DNA of 64,000 nt from Humulus lupulus (Eukaryota; Streptophyta; Magnoliopsida; Rosales; Cannabaceae), in NCBI RefSeq assembly GCF_963169125.1, contig NC_084798.1, positions 99,155,970 to 99,219,969 of the forward strand, in the 5' to 3' direction. The notes under the pieces were generated by a model, which saw only the letters and a list, made by a program, of their open reading frames with translations, was not told the DNA's origin and made no database searches. The position numbers were made by a program, and so were the translations under genes. This document shows, piece by piece, positions 20,934-31,654 of the stretch (position 1 is its first letter; each line of letters opens with the position of its first letter).

Positions 20934-23549
20934 TGTAATGCCCCAAATTCCCTAATAAGGGTTAGGACCTTGATTGGGAGGCCGGGACGGCCATAATTGA
21001 GTTATGATGCTATTTAATGATCATATGCATGTTTATGTGAATTATATTATTATATGATGGTAAATGCGTGCATATGGGAGTAATTATAATTATAAGGGTA
21101 TTTTGGTAATTTGGCCGCTGTGGGCGTAATTGTGTATTTTGGGTGCATGGTTGTGATTAATTAATATAGCCACATTATAAGGTGGATTGGTTCGAGCTAT
21201 TCGGCATGAGACGATCATGAAATGTAAGTGTTCTGTCTAGTCATAACGGGTTTAAGTTCGGGGCTCAGGGTGAGTCTCGGGGTCACTTTGATGGTTAGAA
21301 CATTACCGGGAATTAAAGGGTAATGGGATATGATTTATTGGTATTTGAGAATATTGAGAATAGCGGGAATTGGAGAGCGTTAAGTATAATTAACGAAATA
21401 AGCGGGGAATGACGGTTTTGCCCTTGGGAAGGCTTTAGAAATTTTTAATGACCTAGGGGCATTTAGGTCATTTGGTTGGATGTATATGACCTTTAGATGG
21501 CTGTAGAAAAACAGAACAAAAATAGAGTGTTACTTCTCCTTCCCGTACATCATTCTCTTCCATTTCCTCTTTGGAGTTTTTGAGCTTGAATTGGGGAATT
21601 AAGCTAGGAAATCAAGGAGCTGGGTTTGTAGACTTGGTTCAGCCATTGAAGGAGGTTTAATCTCAGATTGAGGTGAGTTTTAGCCATTGGTTTCTGGTTT
21701 TACTCTGTTTTAGCTTTGAGTTTTTAGTTTGTAACTCTCTTGATGGATAGTTGAGTTGATGAAAGTTTGATTGATGTTTAACTTGGGTTTTGATGAGGGT
21801 TTGATATAGGTGATGTTTAGGGGTTGGATTGGGTGTTAGGTTGAGGTTTGGGACTGGTTTGAGGGTTTGGTTTCGAGGAAAAACGCAGGGGAAGCAAGCT
21901 GGTGGCTTGCTGGTTTTCGTAAAGGGTCGCGGCCTGGCTATGGTGTGCCGCGGCCTGTGTGTGTTTCTGGGGAGGAATTTGCCTCTGTCTAGAGGTGAGC
22001 CATGGCATGGCTGTGATGAGTCGCGGCCCATAGAGGCAGTTTTGGCCAGAAATGGGTTTTTGACTTGGGGATGCTACCCATAGGCCTCGGGGTCGATCCT
22101 ACTACCCGGTTAAGTGTGGATTGATGTCCCGGAGGCTAGATATTGGTTTGGGAACCTATGTTGATCATTTTTATTGATGATATCCTATATTTGGTTATGA
22201 TTAGGTGACCGCTAAAGGATTAAAGTTGATCGTTCTCAAGGGTCGTTCTTTAAATCATTCTAGCTCGAATCTGAGGTAAGAAAACTGCACCCTGTGTAAA
22301 TGTGACATGCATGGCTATTATTGATGCATGTTGGTTGATTATTAAATGTGACATGCATGGCTATTATTGGTGCATGTTGGATTGTTAAATATGATGCATG
22401 TGATGCACAAGAAACATGTGATTAGGACATGCTTTGAGTACTGGGTATGATATTGTTCAGAGCTTGTGCCTCTGGGTTTGTGCATGGTCCTAATTGTATT
22501 AATACTTGTTAAGTAAGCATGTTGAATACCTTGTTTATGGATATTGGATATGTGACATATGTTTGGTGGCATGGCTTACTTGTGTATGGCACTGACTTAT
22601 TAGTCAGAATCGGCAATGGTGTTGGATCCATCCGTGAAGCTGTGATTTATTAATCAAGTTCACAATGAGCTGAACACTGGTCGTGTTTCACTGACCTAAG
22701 GGTCAGAAACGGCATGAGCGTCAAGGATGCAGGGTCGAATGAAGATTAGATCTAATCGATATCAGCATTGAATGGCTCTATGGCATTAATTCTGGACCGA
22801 CCCTAAAGTCGATGAACATATAAGTGCTTGACTAGTCTAAGACTAGCACTCAGAGCCAGGGCATAGGGCCCCGATGACTGTCTGTCACATGGCTAGGGAA
22901 CGCTGTTCCATAGTTACAACTCTAGAGTCGGGAGGAAGGTTATGTTGGTGACCAATCACCATGCACTTATCCTGTTGAAGCTAGTGAGATGCTTACTCGT
23001 TTATTAAGCCCCGGTGATCCTATCATCACATGGCTAAAGGGTGCTATCCCCACATTTGTGACTTTTGTGATAGTCACCTATTTGCTTGGACTGTTGGTCC
23101 TGAACAATTAATACAATTACTGTTGACATTATATCATGTTGTATTGTGTTTTCTTGCTGGGCTTCGGCTCACGGGTGCTTTGTGGTGCAGGTAAAGGCAA
23201 AAGAAAGATGGACCATCCTTGAGTTGGAGAGCTTAGGTGATGATGTATACATATGCAGCTGCTCGTCCGCCATGGCCGAGGTTTAAAGTGGAACTAGGGT
23301 TAAACCCTGTTTTGCCGCATAGAACGGCCTGTTGTAAATATTTTCTTGTAGTAGACTCTGAAATTATAATTTTGGGATCCCAACATATATATTAAATGTT
23401 CTAATGAAACGTTACATGTTAACCAAAATTTTTAATCCCTAAACCGCTAATCACACTTAGTTACACGATTTTGGCCAAATAACTCGATTAGTGAGTTTAG
23501 CACTATTTACAAGGCACACCATAACAGTCCCTGGAGTTGGGGCGTTACA
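20934..23549 (+). repeat. Chr-C LTR (serves as both 3' and 5' LTR)
   Basis: This LTR is 2616 bp, TGTAATGCCC...GCGTTACA. A polypurine tract is on its left and a primer binding site on its right, so it looks like a 3' LTR from one side and a 5' LTR from the other. It carries the conserved LTR block (23151-23200) and CATGGCCGAGG. Short open frames inside it are not conserved in other copies and are not genes. Confidence 0.85.
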
Positions 23550-23552
23550 ACT

Positions 23553-23564
23553 TGGTATCAGAGC
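23553..23564 (+). promoter_or_regulatory. Chr-C primer binding site (initiator tRNA-Met)
   Basis: TGGTATCAGAGC, the complement of the 3' end of plant initiator tRNA-Met, starts three bases after the LTR. Confidence 0.9.
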
Positions 23565-23671
23565 GAGCCAAGGTTTATGGTTCCTGAAGATAAGCTGGGC
23601 ATGTACACTCATCACTGAAGATATCTTCACTCAAGGAATGGTAACTATTTCTGTAGTTGTGTGCATAGCTG

Positions 23672-24049
23672 CTTAATTAGAATGTAAATGCTTTACCTGC
23701 ACATTGTATTAGGGAGCATGAGATTCTGATAGAGCTTGGCTCTTGCTTATATGATTATATGCTCCGTGAATATATATATATATGATTGTGATCATATGAT
23801 TACCTGTTCTGTGAATATATATAACTGTGATATTTGCATGCTGGGGTTGGAGGCATGGTTTGAGTATTGGAAGAGCAGGGATTATGAGTAATGTATGGAT
23901 GACATGGGCATGTTTGTAGTACTGCAAGTGGTTTATGATTGTGGTGTGGTAAGATTTATCCTGTGGGGGAAAGTCCTTGATATGCTTATTGTGATTAATG
24001 GGACAAGTTATTGACTGCAGATTTAATCAACAGGTTTACATTCAAGGCA
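23672..24049 (+). repeat. Chr-C leader, first copy of direct repeat
   Basis: About 375 bp between primer site and gag, nearly identical to 25975-26350. They differ by a few substitutions and one TA step in the (TA)n tract. It ends just before the gag start. Confidence 0.9.
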
Positions 24050-24053
24050 AATT

Positions 24054-25094
24054 ATGAGGCCTGGTGGTGGTTATACAGGGGCTGGGAGTTACAGCCAGAG
24101 TATCAGTTCTTCACCTGCACCAATGAATGTTCAGCAGATGCTTACAGATTTGCAATTAAGATTGCAGAGGCAGGAGGAAGAGATCAGGTATTTAAAGCAA
24201 CAGCGGAGTCTGTTGGGGAGTACCTCTCCCTTTACTATGCCAGGGGTGGCATCAGTTTTAGCTCAGCCTAGGGTTGAGAGTAGATGGGAACTTCTCTGTG
24301 GAAGATTCCTGAAGTTTTATCCTCCAGTCTTGGAGGAAGGCCTAGATCCATTCAGAGCTGAGCAATGGATGGGCATGATCAGTTCCATTCTTGATAGTAT
24401 GGGACTGGTGAGTCACAATAGGGTGATCTGTGCTACATGTGTATTGCGAGATGATGCCCAGACGTGGTGGGAAGTAGTGTCCCAGACACGAGACATAGCT
24501 GTGATGGATTGGAAAGAGTTTAGACAACTGTTTAATGAGAAGTATTATTGTGATGTAGCCAAGACCATTAAGATGAATGAGTTTCTGAATCTTGTTCAGG
24601 GTAACGCATCGGTGGCCGAGTATGTTACTAAATTTGATGGGTTGGCCAAGTTTGTTCTTGACATTGTACCCATAGATGTAGCTCAGAAGGAAAATTTTAT
24701 TCTAGGGTTGAATCATGGAATAGCTCAGGGCATTAGAGTTGCCCCAGCGCATGAAGTCTCTACCTATGCTCAGGTGGTAGGGAAGGCTCTTGCTGTTGAG
24801 AGCGCAAGGCATCAGATTGGGAAGCAGAGTGCTGGAGAGCACGAAGCTCAGATAGTGGTATCTCCACTTATTGGAGCAAGTAAGAAGAAAAGCTGGAAGC
24901 CTTACCTAGAATGCGCTCGGTGCAAGAAGCATCATTTGGGAGGATGCCGAGCAAAGGCATGTTTCGCGTGTGGTATGGTTGGGCATATTGTGAAGAGGTT
25001 CCCCATGTTTAAGGATGGGAAAAAAAGGGTTAGACAGCTCGATTCCAACTCGAGTGTTTATTCCAGAGCAGTCAGAGTCAGAGACCGAGACTAG
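24054..25094 (+). CDS. Chr-C gag, intact 346-codon frame
   Basis: The start ATG at 24054 (MRPGGGYTGAGSYSQ) follows the leader directly. An N-terminal coiled coil (MLTDLQLRLQRQEEEIRYLKQ) is followed by the retrotransposon gag domain (RAEQWMGMISSILDSM, AQTWWEVVSQTRD, FNEKYYCDVAKTIKMNEF) and a zinc knuckle CFACGMVGHIVKRF. In that knuckle the final Cys of the CCHC pattern is Phe, so nucleic-acid binding may be impaired. The frame ends at TAG 25092-25094 where a frameshift has replaced the normal run into protease. Gag forms the particle shell. This is the only chromoviral gag here that is open from start to knuckle. Confidence 0.85.
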   Translation: MRPGGGYTGAGSYSQSISSSPAPMNVQQMLTDLQLRLQRQEEEIRYLKQQRSLLGSTSPFTMPGVASVLAQPRVESRWELLCGRFLKFYPPVLEEGLDPFRAEQWMGMISSILDSMGLVSHNRVICATCVLRDDAQTWWEVVSQTRDIAVMDWKEFRQLFNEKYYCDVAKTIKMNEFLNLVQGNASVAEYVTKFDGLAKFVLDIVPIDVAQKENFILGLNHGIAQGIRVAPAHEVSTYAQVVGKALAVESARHQIGKQSAGEHEAQIVVSPLIGASKKKSWKPYLECARCKKHHLGGCRAKACFACGMVGHIVKRFPMFKDGKKRVRQLDSNSSVYSRAVRVRDRD

Positions 25095-25970
25095 TTCCTC
25101 GGGGGTGACAGGTCAGTTTTCTAGTTTTGAGTTATGTTGTTTGACTTTGGTGCCATGTCATTCCTTTGTTAGTATATATAGAGAAGGGTATAAAGATGGT
25201 GTATATAGATCACATGGTCATGATATGATGAGAATGCAGTATGGTATTGGCAACCTGAGAGATGAGTTGGGTTATGATAAAAGGACTCATCATTGGTTTC
25301 ATGAGTTAGATATGACTGGCTTTGGTTGATCTAGGATATGGGTTGGTTAAGTAATTGTGGAGCAATCTTGAATAGCAAAGAAAGTATAGTAATTCTTGGG
25401 CTTGAGAGCGGAAAGCCTTGTGTTAGTCAGTTTGGTACATGGTTCTTTATGTTCATGATACCTGTAGTGAGAGCTAGAGTTTTGTGCAGGGAGATGCATG
25501 GAACTCTTAGCTAGCGTGATGGATATCACTTGGATCATATCAGTGAGATCAGGATAGACTGGATTAGTCTGTGGATTTTGAATGTGTTTCCAGGTGGTCT
25601 GACAGGGCTTATCTTTATGAAAAGAGACTAGAATGGTGATTGTATTAGTGTCAGAAATAGAAACAGTTGTAAACACAGTTTTGAGTGGCTCAGCGGAGTT
25701 ATAAGAATTAAGGGGTTAATTGCTGAGTAAGATGGAATCCTTTAAGGTTGATCTTGGATCTGGTTAGGACCAGTTAGAGATCAGAGAAAGGAAATTATAT
25801 AAAGGATTGTGTCGGTATCAGATTGGAACACTGAGAGTGCTAAATATATCTTGAGCATTAGTTTAATGCTAGTGTTTATGAATCAAATTAGTAGTGCATT
25901 TAAAGGTTTATTTGAATGGGATTTGTGATCGTCTTGGACGATGATATGGTGCTATTTTCTCTGCGGAGAC
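25095..25970 (+). pseudogene. Chr-C protease and spacer remnant
   Basis: VTGQFSS is recognisable just after gag, followed by a destroyed protease active-site region near 25140-25170. Beyond 25200 no protein match is visible. The stretch fills the space between gag and the second leader copy. Confidence 0.5.
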
Positions 25971-25974
25971 TTGC

Positions 25975-26350
25975 TTAAATAGAATGTAAATGCTTTACCT
26001 GCACATTGTATTAGGGAGCATGAGATTCTGATAGAGCTTGGCTCTTGCTTATATGATTATATGCTCCGTGAATATATATATATGATTGTGATCATATGAT
26101 TACCTGTTCTGTGAATATATATAACTGTGATATTTGCATGCTGGGGTTGGAGGCATGGTTTGAGTATTGGAAGAGCAGGGATTATGAGTAATGTATGGAT
26201 GCCATGGGCATGTTTGTAGCACTGCAAGTGGTTTATGATTGTGGTGTGGTAAGATTTATCCTGTGGGGGAAAGCCCTTGGTATGCTTATTGTGATTAATG
26301 GGACAAGTTATTGACTGCAGATTTAATCAGCAGGTTTACATTCAAGGCAG
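25975..26350 (+). repeat. Chr-C leader, second copy of direct repeat
   Basis: A second leader copy stops at TTCAAGGCA, the base just before the gag start in the first copy, then joins directly to the Chr-B polypurine tract at 26351. No primer site, LTR or gag accompanies it. Confidence 0.9.
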
Positions 26351-26367
26351 ATATATCCCCTCCTTAT
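26351..26367 (-). promoter_or_regulatory. Chr-B polypurine tract
   Basis: On minus ATAAGGAGGGGATATAT. The LTR that should follow is absent because Chr-C leader sequence abuts here. Confidence 0.8.
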
Positions 26368-26369
26368 AG

Positions 26370-26389
26370 AAATTTTGTCCTCGAAATTT
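26370..26389. repeat. conserved palindrome before polypurine tract (Chr-B)
   Basis: Same motif as in Chr-A, Chr-C and Chr-E, with one mismatch in a stem arm (AAATTTTG in place of AAATTTCG). Confidence 0.8.
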
Positions 26390-26798
26390 TACCTGAACAA
26401 CTTGAGATACTGATTCTGCATATCTGCCTCCATCTCCCAGGTCGCTTCCTTGGCCTTGTTGTTCCTCCATAATATCTTAACTAAAGGTATAGTCTTGTTC
26501 CTCAGGACCATGTCCATTCTGTCTAAAATCTGAATTGGTTGCTTCTCATAGGACAAATATGTCTCCAGTTCCAGATCCTCGTAACTCAACACATGAGTCC
26601 CATCTAATACATACTTCCTCAGCATGGAAATATGAAATACGTTGTGCACACTGGATAGTGCAGGGGGTAAGGCCAACCTATAGGCCACCTAACCGATCAT
26701 CTCCAGGATCTCAAATGGTCCAACAAACCCAGGGCTTAGCTTGCCCTTTTCCCAAATCTCTTCACCTCTTTCAGTGGTGAAACCCTAAGGAAGACATA
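26389..26798 (-). pseudogene. Chr-B integrase C-terminus and chromodomain
   Basis: The segment YRLALPPALSSVHNVFHISML (26688-26620) is the integrase C-terminal region. It runs into a chromodomain-like module, IQILDRMDMVLRNKTIP ... ILWRNN ... ATWEMEADM, which ends LFR at 26390. Chromodomains direct insertion to histone-marked chromatin. A MITE separates this tail from the integrase core. Three aromatic cage positions cannot be assigned with confidence by eye. Confidence 0.8.
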
Positions 26799-27468
26799 AG
26801 GCCTATTTGGCATTGTTTTCTATTTTTATTTTCAAAATTGTGTTTTCAGAAATGAGAACAGAAAACAGTTTTTGTAGTTTTCAAAAAACAACATGTGTTT
26901 GGTTAATGTTTTCTAAATAATTTTTTAGTTTTTTTTTTTTTTTAAATCTTAAATAAAAAATTAATGAATATATTTACAAAGAGAAAAATCTTTTAAAAGT
27001 TTGTAATAAATAATGAGATAAAGTAATGTGAAAGAATAAGTGATGAAAAATAAGGAGAGAGAAAGTAAGGAGAGAAATTTTGGGGAAGAAAAATTGAGAA
27101 GAGAGAAATTAATGTAAGAGAAAGTGATGAGAGAGAAAATGATGATATAGGAAATGATGAGAGAGAAAATAATGAGATAATAAGTGATGAGAGAGAAAAT
27201 AAGGAGATCAAAAGTGATGTTAGAGAAAGTGAGGAGAGATAGAGTGAAAGTGATGTGAGATAATAATAATAATTAAAAAGGTTATATGAAAAAAAAAAAT
27301 TGAAAACAACTTTTTGTTGTTCTCAAAATTTTTTGTATTTTGTAACTTTGCTTTTAAAAATTGTTTTATGAAAATAATGTCAAACACCCCTACTTGTTTT
27401 CAGAATTTTTTTTTTAAGTTTTAAAAACAAAAAACAGTTTTTTAGTTAAGGAGTCAAACACCCTCATA
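26795..27468. mobile_element. MITE-like insert in Chr-B integrase
   Basis: The 666-bp insert (26799-27464) interrupts the integrase between VRD and VFLRVS, flanked by CATA on both sides. Ends AGGCCTATTTGGC and, inverted, GAGGGTGTTTGAC are similar, as in Tourist/PIF-Harbinger type MITEs, which usually have 3-bp duplications. The core at 27010-27260 is a purine-rich array built on GATGAGAGAGAAAAT. No transposase is present. Family assignment is tentative. Confidence 0.65.
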
Positions 27469-28195
27469 GTCTCTCACTTGGAACTCCACGTTCCTCCGCT
27501 TTAAATCTGAATAACTCTTATGTCTACTCTAAGACTCGAGCATCCAAACTCTAATCTTTCAAATAGCCTCAATGGTCCTCTGAACTGCCTCAGAACCCAA
27601 ATATTTTCTCTCACCCATCTCATCCCAGTAAATGGGCGATCTGCACCTCCTACCATACAACATCTCATAAGGTGGCATTCCAATAGTCGACCGGTTGCTG
27701 TTATTATAGGAAAACTCTATCAGAGGCAAATATTTACTCCAAGACCCTTCAAATTCCAATACACATGCTCTCAGCATGTCCTCCAGTGTATGGATAATCC
27801 TCTCAAACTGACCATTGGTCTAAGGATGATAAGCTGTAATGAACTTCAGCTGTGTACCCATCGCCTTCTGTAAACTTCCCCAAAACATGGAAGTAAAGAT
27901 AGGGTCCCTATCAGACACGATAGACCTTGGAGTCCCATGAAGGCGTACTATCTATCTCACATAGAGATCTGCATACTATTCAACCATGTAATTCATCCTC
28001 ATTGGTAGAAAGTGAGTTAATTTTGTATACCGGAGCACGATTACCTAGATTGAATCGTGCTGGCCCACTGTTCTGGGCAATCCTACCACAAAATCCATCG
28101 TGATGTCCTCCCATTTCCACTTTGGTATATCTAGAGGTTGCAACAGCCCTGCTGGTCTCTGATGCTCTGCCTTGACCTGCTAACAGGTCAGGCAC
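27469..28195 (-). pseudogene. Chr-B integrase core
   Basis: The triad is visible: D in [11 protein letters not shown] in [14 protein letters not shown] and E in QFERI. Downstream YNNSNRSTIGMPPYEMLYGRRCRSPIYWDE matches plant chromoviruses. Several stops (for example before VIVLRYTK and in AYHP-TNGQ) break the frame. Catalytic residues are unchanged but no continuous product is possible. Confidence 0.85.
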
Positions 28196-28629
28196 TTCTC
28201 CACGTACTCAGTCACATCCGTCTTCATCCCAGGCCACCAATACAAAACTTTTAGATCCTCGTACATCTTCGTGGTGCCTGGATGTAGAGAATAAGGGGTA
28301 GTATGAGATTCATCTAGAATCTCCCATCTTATATCAGTGTCCATCGGAATGCAAATCCAATCCTTGTATCTCAATAAACCCATGTCTGACACTATATAGT
28401 CTTTAGCTACTTCAGCTAGGACGTCCCCTCTGATCTTCCCCAACTGTGGATCACTCAATTTCTTCTCCTTGATTCTCTCTACAAGAGTAGACTGCAGGGA
28501 GTTGTTGGCTAACTGGCCCACCACTAACTCAATACATGCTCTAGTCATATCCTCTGCCAACTCCCTAAATATATGTCTCACACTATACGACTGTCCCGGA
28601 CCCTTCCGACTTAAGGCATCTGCTACCAC
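28180..28629 (-). pseudogene. Chr-B RNase H end and integrase zinc domain
   Basis: Open for 149 codons. VADALSRKG is the end of RNase H, followed by a connection region and the zinc-binding HHCC motif (H in [14 protein letters not shown] in EKCLTC). It joins the core frame at 28195. Confidence 0.85.
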
Positions 28630-29150
28630 GTTGGATTACCCTGGGTGATAGAGGATCTCACAATCATAATCCTTCACCAGCTCTAACCAACGTCTCTACC
28701 TCATGTTCAAATCCTTATATTTGAAGAAGTATTTCAAACTCTTGTGATCTGTGTATATCTCACACTTCTCACCATACAAGTAGTGTTGCCATACCTTTAG
28801 TGCAAAAACCATTGCTGCAAGTTCTAGATCATGTGTGGGGTACCTCTACTCATACTCCTTTAGCTGACATGATGCATAGGAATCACCTTCCATGTCTGCA
28901 TAAGGACACAACCTAGGCCCTGCCTTGAGGCATCTCAATAAACCACAAACTTGTCCTAATCTGTAGGAAGACTTAGAACTGGAGTGGTGATCAAATTTTT
29001 CTTCAGTCTTTGGAAGTTGTCCTCACGCCTGTCTGACCATATGAACCTCTGATTCTTGCATGTCAACTCTGTCAGTGTTGACGCAATCTTGGAAAACACC
29101 TCCACAAAGCGTCTGTAATAAGCTGCCAATCCCAAGAAACTTCTGATCTC
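28630..29150 (-). pseudogene. Chr-B RNase H, frame lost
   Basis: Homology to chromoviral RNase H continues between RT and VADALSR in broken frames, including a stop in the YHPG region. The [12 protein letters not shown] and LNMRQ-type segments can be followed near 28760-28690. Confidence 0.7.
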
Positions 29151-29762
29151 TTAAGCATTCTTTGGCCTTGGCCATTTTCTGACTGCCTCAATCTTTGCTG
29201 GATCCACCATAATTCCGTCCTTACTGACTATGTGACCTAAGAAAGTCACCTGTGGTAACCAGAACTCACACTTCTTGAATTTTGAATATAGCATGTGCTC
29301 TCCCAACCTCTGTAATACTAATCTGAGATGTTGCTCGTGCTTTATCTTTGACTGAGAGTATACCAGTATATCGTCAATAAAGACGATCACAAACCGATCC
29401 AGGTAATCTTTCAACACCGTGTTCACCAAATCCATAAATTTTGCTGGGGCATTAGTCAGTCCAAATGACATCACCAAAAACTCATAATGCCCATACCTAG
29501 TGCGAAAATCTATCTTCGGTATATCCTCCTCCCTGATCCTTAGCTGGTGATAACCAGATCGAAGATCTATCTTGGAGAATACCATCCTACCCTGTAATTG
29601 ATCAAATAGATCATCAATCCTTGGCAAAGGATACCTGTTCTTGATAGTCAATTTGTTAAGTTCTCTATAATCGATACACATCCTCAGAGAACAACCTTTC
29701 TTCTTCTTCACGAAGAGAACTAGTGCGCCCCATGGAAAAAAATGGTGCCTGATAAAACCCAA
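29151..29762 (-). pseudogene. Chr-B reverse transcriptase core, open 203 codons
   Basis: All core motifs are present: [57 protein letters not shown], the FIDDILVYS catalytic box and the [10 protein letters not shown] thumb. It has MSFGL where MPFGL is usual. It ends in a stop after RPKNA. The enzyme would copy RNA to DNA in the particle. Upstream and downstream parts are broken. Confidence 0.85.
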
Positions 29763-29989
29763 ATCTAGTCATTCCTGTAACTGAACCTTTAGTTCCTTCA
29801 GCTCTACCGGAGCCATCCTATAAGGTGCCCTAGACACTGGCTCTGTCCCTGACAGATCCTCTGGAAATACATCTAGAAACTCACAGACTAATCTAGTCTG
29901 TCCTGGTTCCACTAGCATGACCTGAGTGGTATCCACCACACTAGCTAAAATTCCTATGCATCCCCCTGCAATAGGTCTTTACCTGTAAG

Positions 29990-30560
29990 TACAGATATCA
30001 TAGGTATATGAGGTCCATGCACAGTGCCAACGAATACAAAGGTATCTTCACCATCAAACTCAAAGGTAGCATCTTCTTCTTGCAATCTATTGTTGCCCCA
30101 TACTTCTCTAACCAGTCCATACCCAGAATTATATCAAAGTCAGTCATAACCAACTCTATCAAGTCAACTGACGACTCCCTGCCATCCACTGTCACTGGCA
30201 GTGATCTGAACCATCTCCTAGAAACCATAACTCCCCAATAGCCAGCATAGTACCAAATCCCACAGGATAAAAGTCACAAGGTCTACACAGTCCATCAATA
30301 ATCCTACTTGCAACAAAAGAGTGTGTAGCACTCGAATCAATCAAAATAGTATAAAGGGTTCCAGCACTAGAAAGCTGACCTGTAACCACCGAGGGACTAG
30401 CCTCGGCCTGTGCCTGGGTCAAGGTGAACACCCAAGCTAGCGTCAGGCTGTCCACCTTCTTGGGCTCTTCCTTCCTGGCTTTCAAGAAATCCTTCTTCAG
30501 GTGACGAAGCAAGCCTTCGCCCGACATTCCCCAATATGGCGCCTCCTGCATCGAGTGCAC
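29990..30560 (-). pseudogene. Chr-B protease region
   Basis: VVTGQLSS leads to ILIDSSATHSFVASRI, where the usual D-S-G triad reads D-S-S. DIILGMDWLEKYGATIDC (30130-30070) is the C-terminal loop. A frameshift near 30200 splits the two. The change of the active-site Gly makes activity doubtful. Confidence 0.8.
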
Positions 30561-31560
30561 TCTGGAAATGTTTTCCAGGTCTCATCGCCACCCTGGCAGC
30601 CTATCTGTATGCCCCGCGGCCTCCTATCTGGCCTTGGAGCTAAAATTGTATCTGGAGTCTTTCTCTATTAGTCACTAGAGCCTCCACCCCTACCAAAGCC
30701 TGCAAATGGAGGTCCCAACCTCCTAGAATCCCTTATGGCCACATTCTCGCTCCAAATCTTGTTCTTTGCACTCTCAGCTATAAGCGCCTTCTCCATAGCC
30801 TGTGTATAAATAGTCACTCCAAGCACAATAGTGATACGAACATCCTGGGCTATCATAGGTTGTAGCCCTTGGAGAAACCTCTCTCTTATGGACCCATCAG
30901 TGGGCACCAAATCCCCGGAAAACTTTGCCAATCAGTCAAACTTCAAGGCATATTCGGTCACTGACATGTTGCTCTGAAGTAACTTACTGAACTCTTCAGC
31001 CTTCGCAACTTTAATTGCATCATTGTAGAATTTCTCATTGAACACAGTTCTGAATTCCTCCAATTCCATAGTATTTACTGCCCTGGTCTGGGATACCACC
31101 TCCCACTATATTCGAGCATCCTCTTGAAACATGTAAGTGGCACAGGTCACTCTCTCATTACCACCTACCCTCATGAAATCCAGGATGGTGGTTATCATAG
31201 TCATCCACTGCTCATCCTTCAATGGGTCTTAGCTGCCCTAAAAAACTGGAGGGTGTTGTTTCCTAAACCTCTCATATAGGGGTTCCCATCTATCTCCCCC
31301 TGCCTGGGGCTGTATTGCCTTTGGTACCACTAGTTGTTTCACTGCCGGTACTGCGAGCTGTAGGTTCCTTGCTGGAACCTGTTGTTGTCTCAAGAGGTGA
31401 ATCTCATCTTCCTACCTCTGTAACCTGGCTTGCATATCACAAGCACCTGTTTCCAGTTCTCTAGAGCTGGCGGTGGGCCCTGGCCCTGGTCATTCTCTTC
31501 CCTAGCTTGTATTTCTTGGCCATCCAACCTCTCTGACCTTTGAGGAAGCATATTGATAAC
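30530..31560 (-). pseudogene. Chr-B gag
   Basis: It begins near the ATG at about 31548 and carries the gag domain at about 31270-30700 (TTILDFMRVGG, NEKFYNDAIKVAKAEEF, LVPTDGSIRERFLQGL). Stops interrupt it several times, and the zinc knuckle near 30600 has lost its frame. The protein is homologous to the gag of Chr-E. Confidence 0.8.
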
Positions 31561-31654
31561 CATCCCACGCTGCAATGATCAAATCGGTCGTTAGGTAAGT
31601 AATAACTACACCTCTTGTCGTCTGACGGTCCAAGATCGAACAAACAAACAAATG

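Larger units (their letters stand above)
19830..26350 (+). mobile_element. Chr-C: circularly permuted plus-strand chromovirus
   Basis: The order is integrase end, palindrome, polypurine tract, one LTR, initiator-Met primer site, leader, gag, protease remnant, then a second leader copy. This is the order expected if a one-LTR circle were opened inside pol, or if two tandem copies sharing an LTR were trimmed at both ends. No target duplication was found at its borders. Confidence 0.7.

Noticed and set aside
21663..22083. open frames on both strands inside the Chr-C LTR
   Set aside because: LTR sequence, not conserved in related LTRs, and the two strands are open over the same stretch.
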